Source: Roseibium sp. (GTDB lineage Bacteria > Pseudomonadota > Alphaproteobacteria > Rhizobiales > Stappiaceae). Taken from it: a DNA stretch of 64,000 nt. Both the position numbers and the translations under genes were made by a program. Under the pieces are notes generated by a model. The model had not been told where the DNA came from. It saw only the letters and a program-made list of their open reading frames with translations, and did not search any database. The DNA lies in NCBI GenBank assembly GCA_017643215.1, contig JAEPNV010000005.1:1-64000 (forward strand), in the 5' to 3' direction. Below are positions 39,906 to 48,873 of the stretch, in pieces. The first letter of the stretch is position 1. Each line of letters begins with the position of its first letter.

Positions 39906-40802
39906 TCAAGCATCGGCCCATTTGCGGTGGATCCACATCCACTGTTCGGGACGCTCGCGGATCCAGGCCTCGAAGATGCGGTGCATTTCGGCCGTCGCTT
40001 GGGCGATATCGGCTTTCCGGTCGTCTGTGACGGGAACCTTTAAGCCCCGGCCTTCCACCAGGAACCGGGCGCCGCGCTTGCGAATGACACGTCCGACGAT
40101 AATTGGCACTCCGGCGCTGCGGGCAAGGGATGCGGGAACCGGATTGGCATAAGCCGGACGGCCGAAAAACGGCACCTTGATTCCGCGCCGTTCGCGCAAA
40201 TCCGCCATGAATCCGACAATGCCGCCCTTCTTGAGCGTGCTGATCAGCTTCCGCGCCGTTTCATGGCTCTTGGAATAAAGGCCGCCCTTGTAAAGGTCCT
40301 TGCGCAGATCGCGGACGATCTTGTCCGCGTTCGGGTTCTTCAGGGCCTGGTAGACACCGGTCACCTCGTGCCCCTGCCGGGTGATCGGGCGCACGCACAT
40401 TTCCCAGTTGCCCGTGTGAAGCGAAACAACAATGCAGGCTTTCCCCGTTTTCAGGACCTCGTTCGTCAAACCGTCCGCGTCCAAAACGAAACGGGCATCA
40501 TCACTGATCAGCCGGTCGATGAAAAAGGTCTCGGCCGCGACCCGCCCGAGATTGTTCCACATCCCGCGCGCGATCTTCTCCCGCTCTGCCTTACTTGCCT
40601 CCGGCAGGGCACGCGCAAGGTGTTCGAGCGCCCGTTTGTGGCGCGCAGTCAACGGCGCAATCTTCTGCCAAACAAAGCCCATGGCCGCAGAGGCCGCATC
40701 GACGGGAATCAAGCGGACCAGGAAGATCACCGAGGTGAGGAGGATGACCTCAATCCGGTGCTGGAGCCTGGTTCTTAGTGCTGATCTGGAGGCTTTGGCC
40801 AT
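39906..40802 (-). CDS. Lipid A biosynthesis acyltransferase (LpxL/HtrB family)
   Basis: 298 residues. Adds a secondary acyl chain to lipid A at the inner membrane. An N-terminal membrane helix (IEVILLTSVIFLVRLIPV) precedes the catalytic 'VVSLHTGNWEMC' with the H-x4-E motif. 'VTGVYQALKNPNADKIVRDLR', quoted by its conserved parts, 'KKGGIVGFMADLRERRG', and 'FFGRPAYANPVPASLARSAG' follow in family order. Start ATG 40802 (MAKASRS); ATG 40838 is the alternative. A 7-bp GC hairpin (40810-40829) lies directly over the expected ribosome-binding region, so translation initiation may be structure-controlled. Confidence 0.9.
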   Translation of the reverse strand: MAKASRSALRTRLQHRIEVILLTSVIFLVRLIPVDAASAAMGFVWQKIAPLTARHKRALEHLARALPEASKAEREKIARGMWNNLGRVAAETFFIDRLISDDARFVLDADGLTNEVLKTGKACIVVSLHTGNWEMCVRPITRQGHEVTGVYQALKNPNADKIVRDLRKDLYKGGLYSKSHETARKLISTLKKGGIVGFMADLRERRGIKVPFFGRPAYANPVPASLARSAGVPIIVGRVIRKRGARFLVEGRGLKVPVTDDRKADIAQATAEMHRIFEAWIRERPEQWMWIHRKWADA

Positions 40803-41017
40803 GAAGAAGGGCCCGGCTGCGCCCGGGCCAACGCGCATGAGAGGTTGACGGTTTGGTCAAGGGACCTGTTCTTTGCCTGCGCGTCGATTGACCGGATCCC
40901 GTGAACAGGCTAGGCGTCAGTAGCCAAGCTTGACGCGCGATGCAAGCGTTCTCCGGCTTGCGTGAACCCGCCGGAATGCCGGGGTTCTGGCCAAGGCGTC
41001 ACCGGTCACACAGGTCC

Positions 41018-41971
41018 ATGAACGAAGTCATCACGCTCGCCTTTCCGTTTTTCGGACTGATATTTCTCGGTTTTGTCGCCGGAAAGATCGGCAAGTTGCC
41101 GGAAAGTGGCCTCGCATGGATGAATTTTTTTATCATCTACATCGCGCTTCCGGCGCTTTTTTTCCGCCTTCTGTCCGAAACGCCGATTGAGGAACTCACC
41201 AATCTGGCATTCATCACGGCGACGACGTTCACCACCTATACGGTGTTCGCGATCGCCTTTTGCATCGGCGTTTTGGCGACAAATGGCAGCATTCCCGAAT
41301 CCACGATCCTCGGGATCGCCGGGGCCTATTCGAACATCGGATACATGGGACCCGGCCTGACGCTGGCCGTGCTCGGGCCCGAGGCGACCGTGCCGACCGC
41401 GCTGATCCTGTGTTTCGACAACACGCTCCTGTTCATTCTTGCCCCGTTGATGATGGCCATCGGCGGCACGGATAAGCAGCCGATCACCAAGACTCTCAGG
41501 CTGATCGCCTGGCGCGTGTTCAGCCATCCCTTCATCCTGGCCACCATTGCCGGGGTCGGGGCCGCGGCCATCGAGTTCAAACCGCCTGAGGCGATCAACA
41601 CGATGCTGGTCTATCTCAGCGGCGCGGCGGCCCCCTGTGCGCTGTTTGCCATGGGCGTCGGCGTGGCGCTGCGCCCGGCCGGACGCGTGCCGATCGAACT
41701 GCCCGCCGTCCTGGTGGTCAAGCTGATCGTGCATCCTGTGCTGATTTATTTGTTATTGATGTATATCGGCGGCTTTGATCCGATCTGGGTGGCGACCGCC
41801 GTCCTCATGGCCTGTCTGCCGCCGGCAACCAATGTGTTCGTGATCGCCCAGCAATACGGTGTTTATGTCCAGCGTGCCGCAGGCTTTGTCCTGATTGGCA
41901 CACTGGCGTCCGTCGTCACGGTGACCGGCTTCATCTGGGCCATATCGACCGGAGTTCTGCAGTTGGGATAG
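41018..41971 (+). CDS. AEC (auxin efflux carrier) family permease
   Basis: 317 residues with about ten membrane spans in two inverted repeats. 'AFPFFGLIFLGFVAGKIGKL' and 'GIAGAYSNIGYMGPGLTLAVLG' are typical of bacterial AEC/malonate-type carriers; the second has the conserved N-x-G-Y-x-G. 'ACLPPATNVFVIAQQYGVYV' is the matching motif of the second half. Substrate is probably a small carboxylate but is unproven. Followed 42 bp later by the CoA-transferase-family gene, so a shared carboxylate/acyl-CoA pathway is possible. Confidence 0.88.
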   Translation: MNEVITLAFPFFGLIFLGFVAGKIGKLPESGLAWMNFFIIYIALPALFFRLLSETPIEELTNLAFITATTFTTYTVFAIAFCIGVLATNGSIPESTILGIAGAYSNIGYMGPGLTLAVLGPEATVPTALILCFDNTLLFILAPLMMAIGGTDKQPITKTLRLIAWRVFSHPFILATIAGVGAAAIEFKPPEAINTMLVYLSGAAAPCALFAMGVGVALRPAGRVPIELPAVLVVKLIVHPVLIYLLLMYIGGFDPIWVATAVLMACLPPATNVFVIAQQYGVYVQRAAGFVLIGTLASVVTVTGFIWAISTGVLQLG

Positions 41972-42013
41972 CAACTCGGCCGGTCACAGCGACGAGGAGG
42001 AAGGGCATGGGCC

Positions 42014-43078
42014 ATGCAGCCGCTTGAGGGCGTCACCGTTCTGGATTTCACCACCTTGCTGCCGGGCCCGCTGGCAACCTTGATGCTGGCCGAGGCCGGC
42101 GCGCGGGTGATCAAGCTCGAGCGGCCCGGCGGCGACGGCATGCGGGCCTTTCCGCCGAAAATGGATGGCCGGGGCGTCCTGTTTGACCAGCTCAATGCGG
42201 GCAAAGAGATCGTTGAACTCGACCTGAAAGAACCGGCCGCGCGCGACGAACTGGCCCAGCTGCTGGGCGAAGCAGACGTCCTGGTCGAACAATTCCGGCC
42301 AGGTGTGATGGCGCGGCTCGGGCTTGATTTTGAAATCCTCTCAAAACGCCATCCGGAGCTGATTTACTGCTCGATCAGCGGTTACGGGCAAACCGGCCCA
42401 CGATCCGGCGCGGCCGGGCATGACCTCAATTATCAAGCGCTCACGGGGCTTTTGGCCCAATCCTGCGGAACTCCGGATCGACCCGTCCTGCCGGCCGCAC
42501 AGATCGCCGACATAGGCGGAGGATCTTTTCCGGCGGTCCTTAATGTCCTTCTGGCGCTGCTTCAGCGGCAGAAGACAGGCAGGGGCTGTCATCTCGATAT
42601 CGCCATGAGCGATACGATGTTCACATTCGGACTGTTTGCCCATGCGCATCAAGCAGCCGGACAGGTGGTTCCAGAATATGGCACGGGCCTCCTGACGGGC
42701 GGATCGCCGCGTTACCGGCTTTACCCGGCAAAGGACGACCGTCTGATCGCGGTCGCGGCGCTTGAGCAAAAGTTCTGGGATGCGCTCTGCGATCTTCTTG
42801 AGCTTCCGGATGCGGCCCGGGATGACCGCCGGGATTCGGAGACAAGTGCTGCCTGTGTCGCGGCGGCGATCGCGGGCCGCACATCCCGCGAATGGGAGCC
42901 GCTTCTTGAACAGGCCGATTGCTGCGCTTGTCTGGTGAAGCCGTTCGAAGACGCCATCGCGGACCCGCATTTTGCCGCCCGCGGTCTGTTCGGCCGGATG
43001 ATCAGGGCCGGCGGCCAGCCAATCGCGGCGCCGGTACTGCCCATCGCGGAACCATTTCGCAAATGCTCTGAAACCTGA
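42014..43078 (+). CDS. CaiB/BaiF family acyl-CoA enzyme, alpha-methylacyl-CoA racemase-like
   Basis: 354 residues. 'GVTVLDFTTLLPGPLATLML' begins the family fold. Racemase-type catalytic residues can be seen: His136 in 'AAGHDLNYQALTG', Asp166 in 'AADIADIGGGSF'-like context (here 'QIADIGGGSF') and Glu in 'VAALEQKFWDAL'. This His/Asp/Glu set fits alpha-methylacyl-CoA racemase better than CoA transferases, which use a single Asp. It likely epimerises 2-methylacyl-CoA during branched-chain or isoprenoid acid breakdown. ATG 42014; AGGAGGAAGG lies slightly far upstream. Convergent with the UbiH-family gene eight bases away. Confidence 0.85.
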   Translation: MQPLEGVTVLDFTTLLPGPLATLMLAEAGARVIKLERPGGDGMRAFPPKMDGRGVLFDQLNAGKEIVELDLKEPAARDELAQLLGEADVLVEQFRPGVMARLGLDFEILSKRHPELIYCSISGYGQTGPRSGAAGHDLNYQALTGLLAQSCGTPDRPVLPAAQIADIGGGSFPAVLNVLLALLQRQKTGRGCHLDIAMSDTMFTFGLFAHAHQAAGQVVPEYGTGLLTGGSPRYRLYPAKDDRLIAVAALEQKFWDALCDLLELPDAARDDRRDSETSAACVAAAIAGRTSREWEPLLEQADCCACLVKPFEDAIADPHFAARGLFGRMIRAGGQPIAAPVLPIAEPFRKCSET

Positions 43079-43086
43079 CGGGCAGC

Positions 43087-44301
43087 CTACCGGCTGATCG
43101 CCGGCAAAGACCCGGCGGTGCCCGGCGCCATGCCTTCGCGCATCAACAGCCGGCGCAGCGGCCCGATCCGGTCGGCCAGATAAAGCCCGGTGCAACGTGC
43201 CAATTGCAAGGGAATGAAGTCGCTCAGCAAAGACCGGTTCAATAGATCCACGGCCCCGGTGCGGGTGGCGATATCGGTCCAGCGCTGGCGCTCATAACGC
43301 GACAGGATGTCGGCCGACCCTGGATCCTGGTCCATGGCTTTGGCACGACCGGCAATGGCCACAAGGCCCGCCACGTCGCGAAGCGATAGATTGAGCCCCT
43401 GGGCCCCGATCGGCGGAAACACGTGCGCGGCCTCGCCGATCAGCGCAACGCGATGGCCGATGAGCGACTTGGCATTCATGCCGGAGAGCGGAAACATCTG
43501 CCGGCGCGTTGCGATCTTGAATCGGCCAAGGATCGAGTGCGCCCGGTGCTCAAGCTCAAGCGCAAGGGCATCGTCGCTCATTTCCCCAAGCTGTAGAGCG
43601 CCTTCTGCGGTCTCCACGCAGACGAGCGACGACCGGCTTCCCGGCAGCGGGACAAGTGTGAACGGTCCGGTCTTTTTGTGGAATTCCGTTGAGATGTCGT
43701 GATGCGGCCGGTCGTGCTCCAGATTGAGGACCACGGCCACCTGCGGATAAGACCAGGTGCGCACGTCGATACCGGCCGCCTCGCGCAGGCTCGACTTGCG
43801 CCCGTCCGCGGCGACCACCAGACGGGAGGAAAGGACATGTCCGCCGGCCGCCGTGATGGTCACATCGGTCTCGCCAAAGGCATACCGGTCGCCGGTGTCC
43901 TGGAAGATCGTGAGGTTCGGCGCGACCGCCGCCGCCCGTTCAAGCGCCGCGTTCAGGTCGGCGTTGGCGATGTTGTAGCCAAAAGCATCAAGGCCGAGTT
44001 CCGCGCAATTGAAGGTGACCTCCGGGGCCCGGAAAAGCCGGCCGGTGTCGTCGATCATCCGCATGCGGGCAAGCGGCGCGGCCTTGTCATGCACGTCTTC
44101 CCAGACGCCCACCCGGTCAAGAAGTCCGACTGAGGCATGTAAAAGCGCGGTGGTGCGGCCGTCGTCGAGATTTGCCGCCGGGGCGACCAGGGCCGTATCG
44201 AGTCCCTCTGCCGCAAACGCCAGGGCCGCGGTCAGTCCGGAGGGTCCGGCGCCGATGACGGCGACATCAAAGGTCGGAACGGAAGATGAAGGCGCAGGCA
44301 T
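43087..44301 (-). CDS. UbiH/UbiF/COQ6-family FAD-dependent ring hydroxylase
   Basis: 404 residues. Class A flavin monooxygenase: 'VAVIGAGPSGLTAALAFAAEG' is the FAD GxGxxG (quoted in part), 'VVAADGRKSSLREAAGI' the D-G motif, and 'VALIGEAAHVFPPIGAQGLNLSLRD' the second FAD motif G-D/E-A-A-H-x-x-x-P-x-x-G-Q-G-x-N. The G-A-Q-G-L-N-L form and overall length match ubiquinone-biosynthesis hydroxylases. In the FAD motif Glu replaces the commoner Asp (GEAAH). Which ring position it hydroxylates is not readable. Single gene, convergent with the racemase. Confidence 0.88.
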   Translation of the reverse strand: MPAPSSSVPTFDVAVIGAGPSGLTAALAFAAEGLDTALVAPAANLDDGRTTALLHASVGLLDRVGVWEDVHDKAAPLARMRMIDDTGRLFRAPEVTFNCAELGLDAFGYNIANADLNAALERAAAVAPNLTIFQDTGDRYAFGETDVTITAAGGHVLSSRLVVAADGRKSSLREAAGIDVRTWSYPQVAVVLNLEHDRPHHDISTEFHKKTGPFTLVPLPGSRSSLVCVETAEGALQLGEMSDDALALELEHRAHSILGRFKIATRRQMFPLSGMNAKSLIGHRVALIGEAAHVFPPIGAQGLNLSLRDVAGLVAIAGRAKAMDQDPGSADILSRYERQRWTDIATRTGAVDLLNRSLLSDFIPLQLARCTGLYLADRIGPLRRLLMREGMAPGTAGSLPAISR

Positions 44302-44503
44302 GATTGATCCGTTGTGGCTTTATCATGCCGGAGGATGGAGCGCTTTTCGTCAATTGCAAGCCCCGGGCAATCAAATGCACGCGGTCCAATGCCGCATTCG
44401 CACCAAGCCCATCGTTTCATGCCATGCGCAAAATCAAAGCCGGCTTGCGCGAAACGCGCTATGGCCCGATCCTGTTGGGGTGAAAACGGGTCGTTTGATC
44501 AAG

Positions 44504-45433
44504 ATGGCGCAAGATGCAACCGATGGTGCGCGCGGCACAGAGCCAGGACCGGCAGGCCCGGCCGGAGCCCGCGGCTGGCCGCTGGTGCTGGTTCTGGTTG
44601 CCGGTCTGGCGCTTGCCGGCTGGGCCTATCTTGGCGTGATGGTCGCTGACATGGTTCCGCTGATGGATATGAGCGAAGCCGGGCCGGGCATGGGGCTCTT
44701 CAATCAATTCAACGGTTTTGCCGGCCTGCCGGCCGAAGCGCGCGCGGCTCTTGCGGCTTTGTGCCTGCCGACCGCCGCGGCGACCTTCGGCATGCCGTCC
44801 GTTGAATGGTCGATTGGCGATGCGTTTGTCGTGTTTGTCATGTGGCTGATGATGGCGCTCGCCATGATGCTGCCCGGCGCCACGCCGATGTTGCGCGCCT
44901 ATCATGAACGCAGCGCGGCGGTCCATGCGGCAAGCGCCGTGTCGACCTTGACCGTCGCCGCCGGATATCTCGCCGTTTGGGCGGGATACGCGGTCGTGGC
45001 GACGGCCGTCCAATGGGCGCTGACGCAAATCGGCGCCCTCAGCACGATGATGGCGCCCGTTCATCTTGCCCTTACGGCCAGCGTTCTGGTTGGCGCGGGG
45101 ATCTATCAGTTCACACCGGCCAAACGCGCTTGTCTTGACAGATGCTGGTATCCAAGGTGGCTGTTCTTGAACCTGCGGCATAAGGAAACCGGCGGGAGCG
45201 CCGCCTTTCGCGAGGGAATTGCGCAGGGTTTGGCCTGCCTTGGCTGTTGCTGGGCGGTGATGACGGTGATGTTTGCCGTCGGTCTGATGAACATTGTCTG
45301 GATCGCGGTTTTGGGCGCTGTGATGGCGATTGAAAAGGCGTTCCCATCGCGGGTTCTGCCGCCGCTTCTCGGCGCGCTGTTCCTGGCGTGGGGCGGTGCG
45401 CTGACGGCCCTTTTGATGACCGGCGCTGGTTAG
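44504..45433 (+). CDS. DUF2182-family predicted metal-binding integral membrane protein
   Basis: 309 residues with about seven membrane spans. 'WLMMALAMMLPGATPMLRAY' is the characteristic M-M-x-A-M-M-L-P helix, 'YQFTPAKRACLDRC' carries the two Cys of the K-x-x-C-L-x-x-C motif, and 'GLACLGCCWAVMTVMFAVGLMN' (C-x-x-C-C-W) is the third signature, quoted in part. The family is predicted to bind metal in the membrane; function unknown. It often sits beside a DUF1326 gene, absent here. ATG 44504 is chosen; GTG 44480 is in frame. Divergent from the UbiH-family gene. Confidence 0.85.
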   Translation: MAQDATDGARGTEPGPAGPAGARGWPLVLVLVAGLALAGWAYLGVMVADMVPLMDMSEAGPGMGLFNQFNGFAGLPAEARAALAALCLPTAAATFGMPSVEWSIGDAFVVFVMWLMMALAMMLPGATPMLRAYHERSAAVHAASAVSTLTVAAGYLAVWAGYAVVATAVQWALTQIGALSTMMAPVHLALTASVLVGAGIYQFTPAKRACLDRCWYPRWLFLNLRHKETGGSAAFREGIAQGLACLGCCWAVMTVMFAVGLMNIVWIAVLGAVMAIEKAFPSRVLPPLLGALFLAWGGALTALLMTGAG

Positions 45434-45633
45434 ATGCAGGTCTTGTCAGGCGATCATCGCCGTTCGGACGGCCCTGGTGCGAATTTTGCGCCTTAAGCCC
45501 TGTTCAAGCCGTCACGAAATTGAAATAATGCAGGAGTTCGGGCGGACCGGTGCCCTTGAACCCATCTGTTCTGCAGCCTGGCGGTCAGCGTGACCGGCTC
45601 CGCGCTGCAAGTCGTAAGGAAACTGGACACTCC

Positions 45634-46350
45634 GTGACCGAGATCACCCCGGAAAAAGACAGCCCGGAACCGGCGTTGTTTCTGATCCACGTGTTGACCG
45701 CCTCCGGCGCGCCGATTGCGCTGATCGCGCTTCTGGCGGGGGCCCGGGGGAGCTGGGGTGAAATGTTCGCCTGGCTGGGGCTTGCGTTGGTGGTCGACGG
45801 GATCGACGGTCCCCTGGCGCGGCGGTTCAATGTCGCCGAACGGCTTCCGCGCTGGTCCGGCGCGTCGCTCGATTTTGTCATCGACTATGCGACCTATGTG
45901 TTTCTGCCGGCCTTTGCTCTGGCGGCGAGCGGCATGCTCGACCAGCCCTGGAACTGGATCTGCGGCGGTTTGATCGTTTTCACCGGCGCGCTTTATTTTG
46001 CCGACAACGGCATGAAGACGCCGGATGGCTCGTTCAAGGGATTTCCCGTCGGCTGGAATATGGCCGTGTTCGGCCTGATGGTGTTGTCGCCGTCACAGGC
46101 CTCCACGATCGCCTTCGTGTTGGTATGCTGTGTCTTGACGTTCCTGCCCATCCGCTTCACCCACCCCGTGCGGGTCAAGCGCTGGCGCCCGCTTACCTTG
46201 ACCATCACCTTCATCTGGCTTGGCACGGCCGCCTATGCGGTGGCCGGCGGCATGGCGCTGCCAGGGCTCGGCGCGGTGGTTTTGACCCTTGCCAGCCTTT
46301 ACCTTTTCTCCGTCGCCGCCGTTCAGCAGGCCCTGGAACGCTACGCCTGA
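45634..46350 (+). CDS. pcs: Phosphatidylcholine synthase (CDP-alcohol phosphatidyltransferase family)
   Basis: 238 residues. Condenses CDP-diacylglycerol with choline to phosphatidylcholine in the inner membrane, a pathway typical of host-associated and soil alphaproteobacteria. The active site is 'DGIDGPLARRFNVAERL' followed by 'GASLDFVIDY', the Pcs version of D-G-x2-A-R-x(n)-G-x3-D-x3-D. About eight membrane spans surround it; 'FADNGMKTPDGSFKGFPVGWN' (quoted by its N-x-M-K-T-x-D and F-x-G-F-P-x-x-W-N parts) is also typical. Start GTG 45634 with AAGGA rather distant; a GTG at 45550 is open but unconserved. Confidence 0.92.
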   Translation: MTEITPEKDSPEPALFLIHVLTASGAPIALIALLAGARGSWGEMFAWLGLALVVDGIDGPLARRFNVAERLPRWSGASLDFVIDYATYVFLPAFALAASGMLDQPWNWICGGLIVFTGALYFADNGMKTPDGSFKGFPVGWNMAVFGLMVLSPSQASTIAFVLVCCVLTFLPIRFTHPVRVKRWRPLTLTITFIWLGTAAYAVAGGMALPGLGAVVLTLASLYLFSVAAVQQALERYA

Positions 46351-46466
46351 CCGAAAGTCCGCGAACGGGTCTTGCCGGGGCGTTGAACGCGGCATAGCCT
46401 GCGGCCGCTTTTCACTGTGCCGGGCCGATTAAGAGCTCAAAAACAAAACATATTGGGAGAACACAG

Positions 46467-47444
46467 ATGGTTCAGGCAATCCGCGTGCATGAAACCGGCG
46501 GGCCGGAGGTCTTGTCCTGGGAAAAGGTCGAGGTCGGCGAACCCGCGGAAGGTGAGGCGCGGATCCGCCATACGGCGATCGGGCTCAATTTCATCGACAC
46601 CTACTTCCGGTCCGGCCTTTATCCGGCGCCGAACGGCACGCCGTTCATTCCAGGCAATGAAGGCGCCGGAATTGTCGAGACCGTTGGCGCCGGCGTGACC
46701 CATATCGGACCGGGCGACCGGGTGGCGTATGCCGGTCCCTTGGGCGCCTATGCACAGGAACGTCTGGTGCCGGCCGAGCGCCTGGTCAAGATCCCGGCGG
46801 GAATCGAAGACAAAACCGCCGCGGCGATGATGCTTAAGGGCATGACCGCACAGTATCTTCTGCGGCAGACCTATGATGTCCGTCCTGAGACCGTGCTGCT
46901 GTTTCATGCCGCCGCGGGCGGTGTCGGGTTGATTGCCGGCCAATGGGCCGCTCATTTGGGCGCAACCGTGATCGGGACCGTCGGCTCGGACGAAAAAGCC
47001 GAACTCGCCAAGGCGCACGGCTATACACATGTCATCAATTATCGCACCGAGAACTTCGTCGACCGGGTGCGCGAAATCACCGGCGGTGCGGGCTGCGATG
47101 TGGTCTACGATTCGGTTGGCAAGGACACCTATCCGGGAAGCCTCGACTGTCTGAAACCACGCGGCTTGTGGGCAAGCTTCGGTCAGGCTTCCGGGCCGAT
47201 CACCGATTTCAATCTCGGTCTCCTGGCCCAAAAGGGATCCCTCTACGCAACGCGGCCGACGCTGTTTTCCTATATCGCCTCCCGCGCGGACCTCGACCGG
47301 TCCGCTGGCGATCTGTTCGACGTGGTGCAATCCGGCGCGGTGAAGATCGACATCAATCAGGAATACCGCCTCGCCGATGCCCGTCAGGCCCATGAGGATC
47401 TGGAGGGCCGCAAGACCACCGGCGCCACGGTGTTGATCCCGTGA
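46467..47444 (+). CDS. qor: NADPH:quinone oxidoreductase (QOR, zinc-free medium-chain dehydrogenase)
   Basis: 325 residues. 'IRVHETGGPEVLSWEKVEVG' is the standard Qor N-terminus, 'LNFIDTYFRSGLYP' the substrate-binding segment, and 'LLFHAAAGGVGLIAGQWAAHLG' (quoted in part) the NADPH A-A-x-G-G-V-G motif; 'VVYDSVGKDTYPGSLDCLKP' follows. Zinc-binding Cys residues of alcohol dehydrogenases are absent, as expected. Reduces quinones or electrophilic enones. GGGAG before ATG 46467. A LysR gene starts four bases after its stop, so these two are likely co-transcribed. Confidence 0.94.
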   Translation: MVQAIRVHETGGPEVLSWEKVEVGEPAEGEARIRHTAIGLNFIDTYFRSGLYPAPNGTPFIPGNEGAGIVETVGAGVTHIGPGDRVAYAGPLGAYAQERLVPAERLVKIPAGIEDKTAAAMMLKGMTAQYLLRQTYDVRPETVLLFHAAAGGVGLIAGQWAAHLGATVIGTVGSDEKAELAKAHGYTHVINYRTENFVDRVREITGGAGCDVVYDSVGKDTYPGSLDCLKPRGLWASFGQASGPITDFNLGLLAQKGSLYATRPTLFSYIASRADLDRSAGDLFDVVQSGAVKIDINQEYRLADARQAHEDLEGRKTTGATVLIP

Positions 47445-47448
47445 GGCC

Positions 47449-48411
47449 ATGAGCGGCTCTGTCGGAGACCGGGACCGGGCGCGCAACCTTTATGCGCCCG
47501 CCATGCGCTACTTTGCCAAGGTCGCCGAACACGGGTCAATCCGCGCGGCGTCGCGGGACTTGAACGTCGCATCGTCCGCGGTCAACCGGCAGATCCTCTG
47601 GCTTGAGGAGGCGTTGGGTCTCCAGCTCTTTGAGCGGGTGGGGCGCCGCCTGCGCCTGGCCCAGGCCGGCGAAGTCCTTCTGGCGCATGTGCGCCGGACC
47701 TATTCGGATTTTGACGGCACGATGGCCGAACTGGATGCGCTGAAGGGATTGCGGCGCGGTACGGTCACCGTGGCAACCGCCGAAAGCGTCTCGGAAGCCC
47801 TGTTGCCCAGTTTGGTTGGCAGCTTCCGCAGAACCTATCCCGGCATTCACATCAAGGTCGTGGTCACATCGTCGCGAGAAGCCGCTCAGCTGGTCGAAGC
47901 GGCGGAAGCCGATGTCGGATTCACGTTCGATCCGCCGGAAACCTCCGCGCTCACCGTCGCCTTTCATCACGACCTGATCATCGGCGCCTTGATGGCGCCG
48001 GACCATCCGCTTTCGTCCAAACCAGAACTCACGCTGGCTGAATGCCTGAAATACCCGATCGCCCTGCCGGCCGAGGGCCTGTCCTTGCGCACAAGGATCG
48101 ACGCCGTGCGCCGCACGATCCCCGGCGCCTCCAAAACCTATGTCGAAAGCAACTCGTTGCGTCTGATGCGCGCCCTGGCCCGCCAGGACGGCGTGATCGG
48201 GTTTCAGACCCGCATTGGTTCGGAAGAGGATCTCAATGAGGGCCGCCTGGTGTTCCGCCCGCTCAGCGACAGTCCGCTGCAAAACGACCGGTTGTGTATC
48301 GTCACATCGTCCCTTCGCGCGCTGGCCTTGTCGCCGGGTATGTTTTTCGACCATGCGGTGGCCGCTTTGAAAGGGCACTTGCCTTCCCTTGATGCCGAAA
48401 AGGCATCATAA
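47449..48411 (+). CDS. LysR-family transcriptional regulator
   Basis: 320 residues. Winged helix-turn-helix (about 15-75) with 'KVAEHGSIRAASRDLNVASS' and 'LEEALGLQLFERVGRRLRL', the normal LysR recognition region. The effector domain follows (about 105-300): 'GTVTVATAESVSEALLPSLV', 'ADVGFTFDPPE' and 'ALARQDGVIGFQTRIG'. It lies between qor and the purine-degradation genes on the same strand. Regulation of the uraH-xdh cluster starting 108 bp downstream is plausible, but LysR regulators more often control divergent genes, so the target is unproven. Confidence 0.92.
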   Translation: MSGSVGDRDRARNLYAPAMRYFAKVAEHGSIRAASRDLNVASSAVNRQILWLEEALGLQLFERVGRRLRLAQAGEVLLAHVRRTYSDFDGTMAELDALKGLRRGTVTVATAESVSEALLPSLVGSFRRTYPGIHIKVVVTSSREAAQLVEAAEADVGFTFDPPETSALTVAFHHDLIIGALMAPDHPLSSKPELTLAECLKYPIALPAEGLSLRTRIDAVRRTIPGASKTYVESNSLRLMRALARQDGVIGFQTRIGSEEDLNEGRLVFRPLSDSPLQNDRLCIVTSSLRALALSPGMFFDHAVAALKGHLPSLDAEKAS

Positions 48412-48519
48412 CGGTCGCAAATGGGTTCTTTGGAACTGCGACATTTTGAGGCAACCTGATCAGTGCAAGTTTTCTGGACGCGCCCGGCCAGAGGCGGGTC
48501 CTGGAGGGAGAGGACACAG

Positions 48520-48870
48520 ATGGGGCGTTTGACGACGCATGTTCTGGACACGGCTCTTGGCCGGCCCGCGCACGGCCTGACGGTTGAACTGTGGTCCGCG
48601 GATGGTGTCATGCGCAAGATCTCGTCGCATGTGACCAATGCCGACGGCCGGATCGATGGACCAATCCTGGACGGCGATGCTTTCGAACCCGGCACGTACG
48701 AGTTGCGTTTTTTTGTTGGAGACTATTTGAAAGCCAGCGGCCAGGCATTGCCCGAGCCGTTGTTTCTCGACATCATTCCCATTCGCTTCGGGATCGCGGA
48801 AGCAGACGGACATTATCATGTGCCGCTGCTGCTCTCGCCCTTTGGCTACTCCACCTATCGCGGGAGCTGA
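48520..48870 (+). CDS. uraH: 5-hydroxyisourate hydrolase
   Basis: 116 residues. Transthyretin-like enzyme that hydrolyses 5-hydroxyisourate to OHCU, second step from urate. '[19 protein letters not shown]' has the active His and the conserved D-x-x-x-G-x-P-A, '[11 protein letters not shown]' the Arg, and '[19 protein letters not shown]' the second His and the diagnostic C-terminal Y-R-G-S. No signal peptide. The ATG at 48520 follows GGAGGGAGAGG. xdhA starts three bases after the stop, so this is the first gene of the purine operon. Confidence 0.96.
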   Translation: MGRLTTHVLDTALGRPAHGLTVELWSADGVMRKISSHVTNADGRIDGPILDGDAFEPGTYELRFFVGDYLKASGQALPEPLFLDIIPIRFGIAEADGHYHVPLLLSPFGYSTYRGS

Positions 48871-48873
48871 GAT

